Assembly: GCF_010894435.1 (NCBI RefSeq) | Contig: NZ_JAAIXZ010000001.1 | Span: 526,322-590,321 of the forward strand | Direction: 5' to 3' | Length of the DNA: 64,000 nt | From: Pyxidicoccus trucidator | Lineage (GTDB): Bacteria; Myxococcota; Myxococcia; Myxococcales; Myxococcaceae | In this document: piece by piece, positions 52,022 to 61,281 of the stretch | Layout: every line of letters begins with the position of its first letter | Position numbering within the stretch: the stretch's first letter is position 1 | Notes under the pieces: model-generated | What the model was told of the DNA's origin: nothing | Seen by the model: only the letters and a program-made list of their open reading frames with translations | Database searches by the model: none | Made by a program: the position numbers and the translations under genes

Positions 52022-53136
52022 TGTCCGGCGACTGGCGCGAGCAGGCGCAGGGGCTGTGGGAGCGCGCGGACGGACTGGAGCCCGGCGAGGGCAAGGTGCG
52101 GCTGCTGGAGGAGGCGGTGCGGCTGGCGGACGCGCACGCGGACACGGGCATGGGGTACATGCTGCGCGACTCGCTCATCGACGCGGCGACGTTCGGCGGC
52201 TTCCCTGACAAGGCGCTGGTGGCCTTCGCGTGGTGCCGGGGCCAGCAGAAGAAGGACCCCAAGCGCTTCGACCCGGAGGGGATGTTCTGGAAGCAGAAGT
52301 GGGTGGTGGGGCGCATCAAGGAGTTCCCGCACATCACCCGCAGGCAGATTGTCGACGCGCTGGACGACGTGGAGCAGTGCTTCACCAAGGCGGACGCGGG
52401 GAAGCGCGCGGTGCTGAAGATGCGCTACCAGGCGGCGCGGGACATGGGCGACGAGGCCGAAGCGGACCGTCTGTGGGCCGCGTGGCTGGAGGCGCCGAGG
52501 GACCACCTCACGGACTGCCGGGTGTGCGAGCTGGACGACGAGCTGGACCGGCACGTCGACAAGGGCGAGTGGGCGCAGGCGCTGCGCAAGGCGAAGCCCA
52601 TCCTGGAAGGCCGGCAGGCGTGCGCGGAGATTCCGCACCTCACCTTCGGCACGCTCCTGTATCCGCTCTTCAAGCTGGGGCAGCTGGAGCAGGCGCGGGA
52701 CGTCCACCGGCGTGGCTACGCGATGGTGGCGAAGAACCGCGAGTTCCTGGCCACGGTGGGCGAGCACCTGGAGTTCCTGGCGCTGACGGACAACCTGTCG
52801 CGCGGGCTGACGCTGCTGGAGAAGCACCTGGGCTGGGCGCTGGACCACCCGAGCTTCAGGGACCGCTTCGCCTTCTTCGCCTCGGCCGCGTTCCTGCTGG
52901 AGCGCATCCTCGCGGAGGGCAGCCGCGACACGGTGAGCCTGCGGCTGACGAAGGCGTTTCCCGAGTACCGCGCGGACTGCGGCTACGAGGTGAAGGCGCT
53001 GCACGCGTGGGTGCACGGGCAGGCGCGGGACATCGCCTCGCGGTTCGACGCGCGCAACGGGACGGAGCGCTTCTCACGGCTGCTGGCGCGCAACCGGGTG
53101 CTGGCGGACGAAGTGCAGCCCTTCGTCCTGGACTGA
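52021..53136 (+). CDS. Helical-repeat (TPR-like) partner of the Hsp90 protein
   Basis: A 371-residue all-helical protein with degenerate TPR/SEL-like repeats (SGDWREQAQGLWERADGLEP, VGRIKEFPHITRRQ, LKMRYQAARDMGDEAEADRL, AQALRKAKPILEGRQAC). No enzymatic motif, signal or TM. The start codon shares a base with the Hsp90 stop, a spacing typical of stoichiometric partners. TPR co-chaperones docking Hsp90 exist in eukaryotes, and paired Hsp90/TPR genes are reported in some bacteria; a co-chaperone or client-adaptor role is inferred, not shown. Confidence 0.7.
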   Translation: MSGDWREQAQGLWERADGLEPGEGKVRLLEEAVRLADAHADTGMGYMLRDSLIDAATFGGFPDKALVAFAWCRGQQKKDPKRFDPEGMFWKQKWVVGRIKEFPHITRRQIVDALDDVEQCFTKADAGKRAVLKMRYQAARDMGDEAEADRLWAAWLEAPRDHLTDCRVCELDDELDRHVDKGEWAQALRKAKPILEGRQACAEIPHLTFGTLLYPLFKLGQLEQARDVHRRGYAMVAKNREFLATVGEHLEFLALTDNLSRGLTLLEKHLGWALDHPSFRDRFAFFASAAFLLERILAEGSRDTVSLRLTKAFPEYRADCGYEVKALHAWVHGQARDIASRFDARNGTERFSRLLARNRVLADEVQPFVLD

Positions 53137-53194
53137 GCGGGCGCGACGGCCCGCCAGGTAGCGCGCGGGCCCGTCCGCTGGCGAAGCCCGGACC

Positions 53195-53458
53195 TCAGGA
53201 GACCCAGCAGACCCACTTGTTGAAGGGGATGTTCTGGCAGTAGCACTCGCCCGGGGCGCCACTGGTCCAGGTACATCCAATCTCTCTCTCCGGGCTGCAG
53301 GTCTTTCCCTGCAGGGACTCACAGGTGCTGACGAGCTCGGAGGAGGAGGACTGCTCCGGCTGCGAGACACCCTCCGCGCCTTCTGGAACTTCCCCTCCGC
53401 CACAGCCCACTCCGAAGACAGACACGACAGAGGCCAGCGCGAGCACACGTAGAAACAT
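53195..53458 (-). CDS. Small cysteine-rich lipoprotein
   Basis: An 87-residue lipoprotein: signal VVSVFGVGC, a Ser/Glu-rich spacer, and a C-terminal domain of about 45 residues with six Cys (CESLQGKTCSPEREIGC, then CYCQ and WVCWVS), probably three disulfides. Similar small secreted Cys-rich lipoproteins of unknown function are common in Myxococcus. The ATG at 53458 has GGAG upstream. It is convergent with the helical-repeat gene and otherwise isolated, so it has its own promoter. Confidence 0.72.
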   Translation of the reverse strand: MFLRVLALASVVSVFGVGCGGGEVPEGAEGVSQPEQSSSSELVSTCESLQGKTCSPEREIGCTWTSGAPGECYCQNIPFNKWVCWVS

Positions 53459-53569
53459 GGGGAGAACTCCGTTCGCTGTTTGAGATACAGATGCAACAGC
53501 GATTACGGATTCCGGTCAAGCCCTCCCCAGGTTTCCCGATGACACCGAAAATCTCCGCCGTGGGCGGCG

Positions 53570-55972
53570 TCAGCGCTTGAGGTTCCGGAACGGGTTGTTG
53601 AACGGCTCCGGGCCCTTCTTGTCCCCACCGGCACCACCCGCGCCCGTGGAGGGGTTGCCGCCCGGACTCGCGCTCGATGCCGGCCTGCCGCTGGAGCTCG
53701 CACCGCCGCCCGCGCCAGAAGGCCGCGCGCCCTGCCGTGACTCGCCGCCACCCCGCTCCGTCATCCGCCCCGCGCCCGTCGCACCGCCCACCGCGGGCCT
53801 TCCCGACGGCTGCGGCGCCCCACCCTCCTGCACCGCGCGCACGGAGAGGGCCAGCCGCTTGCGCGCCAGGTCCACGGTGAGGACGCGCACCGTCAGCCGG
53901 TCGCCCACCTTCACCACCTCGGAGGGGTCCTTCACGAACTTCGTCGAAATCTGCGACACGTGGACGAGTCCGTCCTGGTGCACGCCCACGTCCACGAAGG
54001 CGCCGAACGCGGTGACGTTGGTCACCACGCCTTGGAGCACCATGCCCTCCTTCACGTCCTCCAGCGAGCGCAGGTCCTCGCGCATCTGCGGCGCCGTGAA
54101 GTCACCGCGCGGGTCTCTGCTGGGCTTCTCCAGCTCCGCGAGGATGTCCTTCAGCGTCAGCTCGCCCAGGTCCGGCCCCAGGTAGCGCTTCGCATCAATC
54201 TTCCGCACCAGCGCCGCGTTGCCCACCAGCGAGCCCACGTCCACGCCCAGGTCCTTCGCCATGCGCTCCACCACCGCATAGCGCTCCGGGTGCACCGCGC
54301 TCGAGTCCAGCGGCTCCGGCCCTCGCACGCGGAGGAAGCCCGCCGCCTGCTCGAACGTCTTCGGCCCCAGCCCGCTCACCTTCAGCAGCTCGCGCCGCGT
54401 GGTGAAGCGCCCCTTCGACGCGCGGTGCGCCACCAGCTTCTTCGCCAGCGACGGCCCCACGCCGGACACGTGCTCCAGCAGCTGCGGCGACGCGGTGTTC
54501 ACGTCCACGCCCACCGCGTTCACACACGAGTCCACCACCTCGCCCAGTTTCTTCTTCAAGAGCCCCTGGTCCACGTCATGCTGGTACTGCCCCACGCCGA
54601 TGCTCTTGGGGTCTATCTTCACCAGCTCCGCCAGCGGGTCCTGCAGGCGCCGGCCGATGGACACCGCGCCGCGCAGGCTCACGTCCAGGTCGGGGAACTC
54701 GTCGCGAGCCACCTCGGACGCCGAGTAGATGGACGCGCCCTGCTCGCTCACCGACACCACCGGCACCTGCGAGCCCAGCGCCTTCATCGTGTCGCGCACG
54801 AAGGTCTCCGCCTCGCGACTGCCGGTGCCGTTGCCCACGGCGATGAGTTCCGGCTTGTGCTTCTGCACCACGGCGGACAGCAGCTTCGCGGCCCGGGCGC
54901 GCTCGTCCGCGCTGCGCTCCGAGTAGAGCGTCAGCGTCTCCACCACCTTGCCGGTGACGTCCATCATCGCCAGCTTGATGCCCGTGCGCAGGCCCGGGTC
55001 CAGCGCCAGCACCGCCCGAGCGCCCGCTGGCGGCGTGAGCAGCAGGTGGCGCAGGTTCTCTCCAAACACGCCAATGGCCTGCTTGTCCGCGCGCTCCTTC
55101 AGCTCCGAGCGCAGCTCCGACTCCAGCGACGGCCCCATCAACCGCTCCCACCCGTCCTCCACCGCCGCGCGCAGCTCCTGCGCGAAGAGGGACTGCGGCC
55201 TCGTCACCACCCGGGGCGCGAGCAGTGCCTTCACCTCGTCGTCCGGCAGGGCCAGCTTCACCTTCAGCACGCCCTCCTCCTCGCCGCGCAGCAGCGCCAG
55301 CACGCGGTGGGACGGGGCCTGGGACAGCGGCTCCTCGTGGCCGTAGTAGTTCTCGAACTTGGTGGGCTCGCCCTTCTTCGCGGACACCACGTCCGAGCGC
55401 AGCGTGCCCCGCTTCGCGCAGACCTCGCGGGCCGTGCGGCGCAGCCCGGCGTCCTCGGCCACGCGCTCGGCGCAGATGTCGCGAGCGCCCGCGAGCGCCG
55501 CGTCCAAATCCGGCACTTCCTTCTCCGGGTTGACGTACGGGCGCACCTTCGCGTTCCGGTCCTCGCCCTGCTTGCCCTCCTGCTTCCACAGCAGGTCCGC
55601 CAGCGGCTCCAGCCCGCGCTCGCGCGCAATGGCGGCGCGCGTGCGGCGCTTCTGCTTGTAGGGGAGGTAGAGGTCCTCCAGCTCGGTGCGCGTCTTCGCG
55701 GACTTGAGCGCCTTCGCCAACTCCGGCGTCAGCTTCCCCTGCTCCTCGATGGCGCGGAGGATGGTGTCGCGGCGGGAGTCGAACTCGGTGCGCTCCTCGG
55801 CGCGGTCGAGGATGGCTTGAATCTGGACCTCGTCCAGACCGCCGGTGACTTCCTTGCGGTAGCGCGCGATGAAGGGAACGGTGGCGCCTTCGGCGTTCAG
55901 CGCGAGGGTCCGGTCCACCTGCTCGGGCTTGAGGCCCAGCTCCTGGGAAAGCTCAGCGGCGTAGGCGTGCAT
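53570..55972 (-). CDS. tex: Tex-family S1 RNA-binding protein
   Basis: An 800-residue protein with the complete Tex layout. N-terminal helical region starting LSQELGLKPEQVDRTLAL, the YKQKRRTRAAIARERGLEPL basic helix, the YqgF-like RNase H fold (AVLALDPGLRTGIKLAMMDV), a helix-hairpin-helix (LEHVSGVGPSLAKKLVAHR) and the S1 domain (VVTNVTAFGAFVDVGVHQDG, LVHVSQIS). An extra Gly/Ser/Pro/Arg-rich tail of about 80 residues follows (RMTERGGGESRQGARP), likely more RNA contacts. Tex is a broadly conserved transcription/translation-linked nucleic-acid-binding protein. Divergently oriented neighbours are absent; GNAT lies upstream on the same strand. Confidence 0.94.
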   Translation of the reverse strand: MHAYAAELSQELGLKPEQVDRTLALNAEGATVPFIARYRKEVTGGLDEVQIQAILDRAEERTEFDSRRDTILRAIEEQGKLTPELAKALKSAKTRTELEDLYLPYKQKRRTRAAIARERGLEPLADLLWKQEGKQGEDRNAKVRPYVNPEKEVPDLDAALAGARDICAERVAEDAGLRRTAREVCAKRGTLRSDVVSAKKGEPTKFENYYGHEEPLSQAPSHRVLALLRGEEEGVLKVKLALPDDEVKALLAPRVVTRPQSLFAQELRAAVEDGWERLMGPSLESELRSELKERADKQAIGVFGENLRHLLLTPPAGARAVLALDPGLRTGIKLAMMDVTGKVVETLTLYSERSADERARAAKLLSAVVQKHKPELIAVGNGTGSREAETFVRDTMKALGSQVPVVSVSEQGASIYSASEVARDEFPDLDVSLRGAVSIGRRLQDPLAELVKIDPKSIGVGQYQHDVDQGLLKKKLGEVVDSCVNAVGVDVNTASPQLLEHVSGVGPSLAKKLVAHRASKGRFTTRRELLKVSGLGPKTFEQAAGFLRVRGPEPLDSSAVHPERYAVVERMAKDLGVDVGSLVGNAALVRKIDAKRYLGPDLGELTLKDILAELEKPSRDPRGDFTAPQMREDLRSLEDVKEGMVLQGVVTNVTAFGAFVDVGVHQDGLVHVSQISTKFVKDPSEVVKVGDRLTVRVLTVDLARKRLALSVRAVQEGGAPQPSGRPAVGGATGAGRMTERGGGESRQGARPSGAGGGASSSGRPASSASPGGNPSTGAGGAGGDKKGPEPFNNPFRNLKR

Positions 55973-56063
55973 GGCGCCGTTTCTATAACCCGGCCTCCGT
56001 GAGGCGCCCAGAGACCGGACGTCCGAAGCGATGGCTGGAAGACGTGCCAGCGGCCCTCGCGCC

Positions 56064-56600
56064 CTACCCGCGCCGCCGCGCCTCCCACTCCGGCCGCAAC
56101 AGGCCCCAGAACTGCTGGTCCCTGCGCTGGCCCAGGTGCATGCAGTGGCCGCGCATCGTGCCCTCCAGGGTGAAGCCCAGCTTGCGCGCCACGCCCTGAG
56201 AACCGACGTTCTCCGTCAGCGTCGTCAGCCACACGCGCTGGAGGAAGGGCAGCGCCGTGAAGAGCTGCTCCAGCATCATCGCCACCGCGCGCGTGCCCAG
56301 CCCCCGGCCGTGGTACGCCTCGGACAGCATGTAGCCCAGCTGCGCCCGGCCATGCCCGCGCGACACGTCCCTGGCGGACACCGTGCCGATGAGCCGCCCG
56401 TCGTGCTCCACGAACCAGCGGAAGCCCTTCGCGCGAGCGTCTCCCAGCGTGCCCGCCTCGGAGATGCGGTGCAGCAGTTGCTCGCGCGAGTCCTCCTCGG
56501 TGTCCACGTAGCGCCTCGCGGCGGACTCGGACCTCAGCACCATCCAGTAGTCCACGTGCTCTGGCCGGGCGGGGAGGAGTCGGACCTCGGGAGCGCTCAT
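56064..56600 (-). CDS. GNAT-family N-acetyltransferase (RimJ-like)
   Basis: A 178-residue acetyltransferase using acetyl-CoA. Typical strands and pyrophosphate loop: IGTVSARDVSRG, AQLGYMLSEAYHGRGLGTRA with the RGLGT acetyl-CoA site, and VWLTTLTENVGSQGVARKLG with the C-terminal Asn/Ser that precedes helix 4. The overall pattern is that of RimJ/RimL-like ribosomal-protein or small-molecule acetylases, but the substrate cannot be assigned. It sits 90 bases upstream of tex on the same strand. Confidence 0.88.
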   Translation of the reverse strand: MSAPEVRLLPARPEHVDYWMVLRSESAARRYVDTEEDSREQLLHRISEAGTLGDARAKGFRWFVEHDGRLIGTVSARDVSRGHGRAQLGYMLSEAYHGRGLGTRAVAMMLEQLFTALPFLQRVWLTTLTENVGSQGVARKLGFTLEGTMRGHCMHLGQRRDQQFWGLLRPEWEARRRG

Positions 56601-56732
56601 GCCCGACAGCCTATCCTCCGAGGCGCCGCTCCGGGCGTCCCCATGTCACCCGCCGGACGTCAGGGCACGCCGTGCCGTCCCCTCGCGGCGTGCCGGAGCC
56701 CGCCTCCCTCCGGCCCCTTCGACGTGCCGGCG

Positions 56733-56773
56733 CCGGCCGCGGGCCCCCTGAAAAGGCCGAGGGCCGCGGCCGG
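56733..56773 (-). terminator. Terminator-like GC hairpin after phoD
   Basis: CCGGCCGCGGGCCC (56733-56746) pairs with GGGCCGCGGCCGG (56761-56773), a 13-bp stem with one bulge and a 14-base loop, about 60 bases past the phoD stop. No T-run follows it in either direction. Confidence 0.5.
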
Positions 56774-56829
56774 AAGCACGAGGCTCCCGGCGCGGCCCTC
56801 TTCCCCACCGCTGCCGGTGGGCGCTTCGC

Positions 56830-59028
56830 TCAGATGACGGTGATGCCGCCGTCCTTGATGCGGAAGTTCTTCCGCGTGAACTTCGCCGCCAGCTCCGCGT
56901 CGGAGCGCAGCGTGTAGTCCTTCGCGATTTCCGTGCTGGGGATGAGGTGGAACGCGGCGACGGCCTCGTCCTTCTTCACCTCCAGCACCACGAAGCCGTG
57001 GGCGTCGCCGTCGGCGAACTTCATGTTCGGGTTGGCCGCCGACAGAGAGGCCTCGAGCTCCTGGACGATGTACTTGTGCACCGCCGCGCCCGAGCCGTAG
57101 CCGGCGCCCAGCAGGGCCCGGCCCGCCAGCTCCTTGATGGAGCCGGAGGAGATGGCCGGAGCCGTCAGCGCGGGCACGCCTCCCTCCACCGACACGAAGG
57201 ACGCGTGGATGTCACCGGAGACGAACATCGTGTTGTTCTGCAGGTTGTTGTCGCGGAGGTACTTCAGCAGCTCCGCGCGCTTGGTGGGGAAGCCGTCCCA
57301 CTGGTCCACGTTGAAGTAGAAGGACTGGCGCAGGTTGGCCTCCGGGACGTCCGCCTTCTGCGACAGGTCGAACACCATGGGGGTCATCGACACGGAGGAG
57401 ACGACAATCTTCCACGTGTTGGACGCCTTCACCGTGTCCTGGAACCAGGCCTGCTGCGCGGCGCCCAGCACGTCCTCGCTCTTGCCCTGGGTGGCGGCGT
57501 ACTTGATGCCCGCGTACAGCTCGAACACCGGCTTCACGACGATGTAGCGCGAGCCCTGGATGCCGAAGAGGTCCGGCTTGCCCATGTGCACGAAGGCCAC
57601 GCCGCGCGCCGCGCCGGCGGGGATGAGCGGAGTCGTCCCCCCAGTCGCCTGGTTGTACCCGGCGATGACCTGGTTGACGTAGAAGAGCGACACGTTGCCC
57701 TTCACCCACGCGGCCGCCTTCTCCGCGGCCTCCGCCTGGGTGAGGCCCGCCTTCACCGCCGTCTGCACGTACACGCCCTGCAGCAGCTGCTTGTACTGCG
57801 CGAGCGGCGCGGCGTCGATGTCGACATACGCGAACGTCTCACCCGCGAAGGCCCCCTGCACCGGCGCCGGGAGCGAGCCCAGCGTCGCCGCGTCGATGAC
57901 CACCGAGCCCGGGTACGCGTCCTCGGGAATGAGGTGGTCCGGCCGGTTGGTGCGCGTGTCCGCCACCAGCAGCTTCAGGTGCTGGCCGAACTCGAAGTCG
58001 CGCCAGATCTTCGTCCCCGTCGACTGGGCCGCGACCACCTGGCCGATGTCGATGGCGCCACCGGGCGCCTGGGTGTTGTCCAGCGGGATGTACTCGAAGA
58101 AGGCCTGCTCCGCGTTCTTCCGGCGATCATCCTGCTTCTCGTCGCGGCGCCCGTCCGTGTACGTCGCGGTGGAGCCCCAGCAGTCGTCGGAGAACTCGTG
58201 GTCGTCCCACACGATGATGAAGGGGTAGCGCTCGTGGATCTGCTGGAGGACCGGGTCCTTGCGGATGCTCTTGTAGAGGTCGCGGTAGTTGGACAGCGCG
58301 CTGGCCGCGAAGAAGGCCACCATGCCCGTGCCCTCGCTCTGCGCCTTCTCCGGCTCGGAGAAGACAATCGAGCGCGTGCCGTTGGCGTCCTGGAAGGACG
58401 CGTCGCCCGTCGTCTCGTAGACGTAGTCGCCGAGGAACACGACGAAGTCGAGGTCCTCGTCGAGCTGCAGCAGGCGCTGCCACGCGTTGTAGTAGCGACC
58501 GATGTAGTCCTGGCAGCTGGCGAAGGCGAACTTCACCGGCACGTCCGCGCCGGCCGCCGGGGCGGTGCGGGTGCGGCCCGTGCGGGTGGAGACCTTCTGG
58601 CCGTCCTTCTCGAAGGTGAAGCGGTAGTAGTACGTCGTGCGGGCCGACAGGCCGGTGACCTTCACCTTGAGGGCATGGTCATTCGCCGCGAGCGCCGAGA
58701 ACGACTCGTTCAGAAACAGGCTGCTGAAGTCCTCGCTGGTGGAGACCTCCAGCTTCACCGACGTGTTGGCGCTGGCGTTGTCCGGGTCCACCGCGCGGAC
58801 CCACAGCACGACGCTGTCCGCGCGCGGGTCGCCCGAGGCCACCGACTGCGGGAAGTACTTCGCGGTGTCATCCGACGGCGGCGTCACATCCTCGGCACAC
58901 CCGAGCGAGGTGCTGGCCGCGACGGCGACAACGGCCTGAAGGAAACTGCGACGCTTGAATTTGTCGAACAAGGCAGGACTCCGAAAGCACGGGTTTGAAG
59001 ACTGGCGCGCGGAGTCTAAGTCGCTCAT
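56830..59028 (-). CDS. phoD: Alkaline phosphatase D (PhoD-type), Tat substrate
   Basis: A 732-residue secreted phosphodiesterase/alkaline phosphatase. The N-terminus has a twin-Arg motif KRRSFLQAV and then VAVAASTSLGC, so it may be both Tat-exported and lipidated. The PhoD N-terminal domain (FPQSVASGDPRADSVVLWVR) is followed by the catalytic part: FASCQDYIGRYYNAW, VFLGDYVYETTG, WDDHEFSDDCWGS with metal-binding Asp/His, VSGDIHASFVS and GSIKELAGR. It uses Ca/Fe and releases phosphate from esters or teichoic-like polymers. The ATG at 59028 is the start before the signal. It is the first gene after recA on this strand, separated by two hairpins. Confidence 0.88.
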   Translation of the reverse strand: MSDLDSARQSSNPCFRSPALFDKFKRRSFLQAVVAVAASTSLGCAEDVTPPSDDTAKYFPQSVASGDPRADSVVLWVRAVDPDNASANTSVKLEVSTSEDFSSLFLNESFSALAANDHALKVKVTGLSARTTYYYRFTFEKDGQKVSTRTGRTRTAPAAGADVPVKFAFASCQDYIGRYYNAWQRLLQLDEDLDFVVFLGDYVYETTGDASFQDANGTRSIVFSEPEKAQSEGTGMVAFFAASALSNYRDLYKSIRKDPVLQQIHERYPFIIVWDDHEFSDDCWGSTATYTDGRRDEKQDDRRKNAEQAFFEYIPLDNTQAPGGAIDIGQVVAAQSTGTKIWRDFEFGQHLKLLVADTRTNRPDHLIPEDAYPGSVVIDAATLGSLPAPVQGAFAGETFAYVDIDAAPLAQYKQLLQGVYVQTAVKAGLTQAEAAEKAAAWVKGNVSLFYVNQVIAGYNQATGGTTPLIPAGAARGVAFVHMGKPDLFGIQGSRYIVVKPVFELYAGIKYAATQGKSEDVLGAAQQAWFQDTVKASNTWKIVVSSVSMTPMVFDLSQKADVPEANLRQSFYFNVDQWDGFPTKRAELLKYLRDNNLQNNTMFVSGDIHASFVSVEGGVPALTAPAISSGSIKELAGRALLGAGYGSGAAVHKYIVQELEASLSAANPNMKFADGDAHGFVVLEVKKDEAVAAFHLIPSTEIAKDYTLRSDAELAAKFTRKNFRIKDGGITVI

Positions 59029-59123
59029 CTGCCCGCCAGGAAACATCCCGCGCGCCTTCCCTGCGCAACGCAGCGTGTCATCCACCACGGGTATGTGCGG
59101 GAGTGGCGCGGGGGAGAAATGCA

Positions 59124-59155
59124 GAGGGCCGACCCCCTCGCGGAGGCCGGCCCTC
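59124..59155 (-). terminator. recA terminator hairpin
   Basis: GAGGGCCG / CGGCCCTC enclose a second stem CCTC-GCG-GAGG, giving a nested hairpin 62 bases past the recA stop. On the minus strand it is followed by TGCATTTCTCCCC, a weak T-rich run. A second hairpin, CGGGCC GCGAGG GGCCCG (59185-59202), sits closer to the stop. Confidence 0.62.
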
Positions 59156-59216
59156 GGACTGGCGCTGCATTGACGGCAGGGAGGCGGGCCGCGAGGGGCC
59201 CGCGCTCGCTACCGGC

Positions 59217-60305
59217 TCACTTCACGGCCTTCACGCGGGCGCGCTTCTCGCTGCCACCCTCGGCGGCGGGCTCCTCCGCGGCGGGCGCGGCGGCGGCGGG
59301 CGCCTTGTTGATGCCGTACTTCTCGAACACGCGGGCCTCAATTTCCTTGGCCACCTCGGGGTGCTCACGGAGGTAGTCCTTGGCGTTCTCACGGCCCTGG
59401 CCGATGCGCTCTCCGTTGAAGGAGAACCAGCTGCCGCTCTTCTCCACGATGTTGTCGTTGGAGGCCAGGTCGATGAGGTCGCCCTCACGGGAGATGCCCG
59501 TGCCGTACATGATGTCGAACTCGACCTCCTTGAACGGGGGGGCCACCTTGTTCTTCACGACCTTCACGCGGGTGCGGCTGCCCACCACGTTCTCGCCGTT
59601 CTTGATGGCGCCGATGCGGCGGATGTCCATGCGCTGGGACGCGTAGAACTTCAGCGCGTTACCGCCCGTGGTGGTCTCCGGGTTGCCGAACATGACGCCA
59701 ATCTTCATGCGAATCTGGTTGATGAAGATGACGCACGTCTGGCTCTTGGAGATGGTGCCCGTCAGCTTGCGGAGGGCCTGGCTCATGAGGCGGGCCTGCA
59801 CGCCCATGTGGGCGTCACCCATCTCACCTTCGAGCTCGGCCTTGGGCACGAGCGCGGCGACCGAGTCCACCACCAGCACGTCGATGGCGCCCGAGCGCAC
59901 CAGCATCTCCGCGATTTCGAGGCCCTGCTCACCGGTGTCCGGCTGGCTCAAGAGCAGGTCATCGGTGCGCACGCCCAGCTTGCGGGCGTAGCCCACGTCG
60001 AGCGCGTGCTCCGCGTCCACGTAGCCGCAGACGCCGCCACGCTTCTGCGCCTCGGCGACGATGTGGAGACACAGCGTCGTCTTACCGGAGGACTCCGGCC
60101 CGAAGATTTCGATGATGCGGCCCTTGGGCACACCACCCACGCCCAACGCGATGTCGAGCGAGATGGAGCCAGTCGAAATGGCCTGAATGTCCCGGATCAG
60201 CGGCTCGTCCTTGCCGAGCCGCATGATGGACCCCTTGCCGAACTGGCGCTCCACCGCCGACATCGCCAGTTCGATTGCCTTTTCCTTCTCCTGATTCACG
60301 GCCAT
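59217..60305 (-). CDS. recA: Recombinase RecA
   Basis: A 362-residue recombinase. Walker [10 protein letters not shown] is at about 66-74, Walker [14 protein letters not shown], loop L1 [15 protein letters not shown], loop L2 [20 protein letters not shown] and the C-terminal domain with [11 protein letters not shown] and a basic end (KRARVKAVK). It forms the ssDNA filament for strand exchange and triggers LexA self-cleavage. The ATG at 60305 has AAGGAG upstream; an in-frame GTG/ATG further up lacks it. Regulated by the SOS box described separately. Myxococcus species carry two recA genes; which one this is cannot be told from this window. Confidence 0.97.
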   Translation of the reverse strand: MAVNQEKEKAIELAMSAVERQFGKGSIMRLGKDEPLIRDIQAISTGSISLDIALGVGGVPKGRIIEIFGPESSGKTTLCLHIVAEAQKRGGVCGYVDAEHALDVGYARKLGVRTDDLLLSQPDTGEQGLEIAEMLVRSGAIDVLVVDSVAALVPKAELEGEMGDAHMGVQARLMSQALRKLTGTISKSQTCVIFINQIRMKIGVMFGNPETTTGGNALKFYASQRMDIRRIGAIKNGENVVGSRTRVKVVKNKVAPPFKEVEFDIMYGTGISREGDLIDLASNDNIVEKSGSWFSFNGERIGQGRENAKDYLREHPEVAKEIEARVFEKYGINKAPAAAAPAAEEPAAEGGSEKRARVKAVK

Positions 60306-60344
60306 TTCTCGTCGCTCCTTGTATTGGCGAACCACCCCGGTTCA

Positions 60345-60361
60345 CCTGAACGCGCTTTTAG
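60345..60361 (-). promoter_or_regulatory. SOS box (LexA site) upstream of recA
   Basis: On the minus strand, CTAAAAGCGCGTTCAGG matches the 17-base SOS motif described for Myxococcus xanthus, CTRHAMRYBYGTTCAGS, at every position. It lies 40 bases before the recA start codon, where LexA would cover the promoter region. An overlapping inverted repeat GTTC-AGGT-GAAC is also visible. Confidence 0.82.
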
Positions 60362-60417
60362 TACGCGATGGGTAGACCCTAGTCCACCCCTCTGACATCC
60401 GTACTGCATCCTGCCGG

Positions 60418-61281
60418 TCAGCTCTCGCGGAGGGCGGCCAGGAAGGCGGCCACCAGCCCGGCCAGTACGGCCCAGACGCCCACCGGCCCGGTTCCCAGGA
60501 GCGGCCCCACCAGCCCGAGGCAGGTGACGAGCACCAGCAAACCGAGGCCCACCCGGTACACGGCGGACTTCGGCGGGGCAAGCCACAAGGCCATGAGCGC
60601 CAGCGCGGAGAGACCTACCTGGGTGGTGACCAGGCTGTCGGGCCCGCCCGCCCTGGACAGCTCCTGGACGACCTGGGCCACCAGGCCCGTCAGCAGCACG
60701 GCGGAGGGGACGACGGGGCCCAGGCCGAAGCCGGTGCGGCCCGCCTCCCGGCGCCCGTCGGCGCGCAGGTGCTCCAGGTCCTCCGGCCTGACTTCCAGGG
60801 CATAGGGGAAGCCCAGGGACAGCAGCGCCTCCACCGCCGCGGCGCGGCAGGAGCGGCCCTGGGTGTCCACCAGCCCCTCCAGCTTTCCGCTGTCCAGCAG
60901 CCGGTGGAAGGTGTCCGCCACCTGCCTGTCGCCCCCCTCCGCCGCCATCTGCCCCAGCAGAGAGTTGAGCCGGAGGGCCAATTCCGGGCGCTCCGCCTCG
61001 GGCACGCGCCGGGCCTGCTCCGTCAGCACCAGCAGGGGCAGCGGCAAATCCAGCGGCGCGGTGGGCCTGCCCGGAAGCACGGGCCGGGGAGGCTTCCGGA
61101 CGGGGGCCACCCTGGGAGGGGACGCCTGGGGAGCGGGGGCGTCCCGGGCCTCCAGCGCCTCGGGCGGTGCCGCCGTGTCCTCTGTGGGGGGCTCCCAGGC
61201 CGCCAGGTCCGGGGGCCGGGGCTCCAGGGCCTCATCCTCGAACCGGGGCGTGGGCGGATGTAGGTGGCTGGAGTCCGGCAC
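60418..61281 (-). CDS. Four-TM membrane protein with a Pro-rich N-terminal domain
   Basis: A 287-residue protein. The first 75 residues are Pro/Ala/Glu-rich and probably flexible. A soluble helical domain follows (LVLTEQARRVPEAERPELAL, DTFHRLLDSGKLEGLVDTQG, RSCRAAAVEALLSLGFPYAL). The C-terminus has four membrane helices (VVPSAVLLTGLVAQVV, VGLSALALMALWLA, VGLGLLVLVTCLGLVGPLL, VGVWAVLAGLVAAFLAAL). The start is taken as GTG at 61281, beyond which the frame enters the divergent sigma gene. Divergent from the ECF sigma factor with 75 bases between starts, so promoters overlap. Function not recognised. Confidence 0.65.
   Translation of the reverse strand: MPDSSHLHPPTPRFEDEALEPRPPDLAAWEPPTEDTAAPPEALEARDAPAPQASPPRVAPVRKPPRPVLPGRPTAPLDLPLPLLVLTEQARRVPEAERPELALRLNSLLGQMAAEGGDRQVADTFHRLLDSGKLEGLVDTQGRSCRAAAVEALLSLGFPYALEVRPEDLEHLRADGRREAGRTGFGLGPVVPSAVLLTGLVAQVVQELSRAGGPDSLVTTQVGLSALALMALWLAPPKSAVYRVGLGLLVLVTCLGLVGPLLGTGPVGVWAVLAGLVAAFLAALRES

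Noticed and set aside
53960..56002. A 680-residue plus-strand open frame opposite tex
   Set aside because: His/Arg/Leu-rich shadow composition; the tex frame has complete domain order.
56947..58998. A 683-residue plus-strand open frame opposite phoD
   Set aside because: Val/Arg/His-rich antisense composition without domains; phoD motifs are intact on the other strand.
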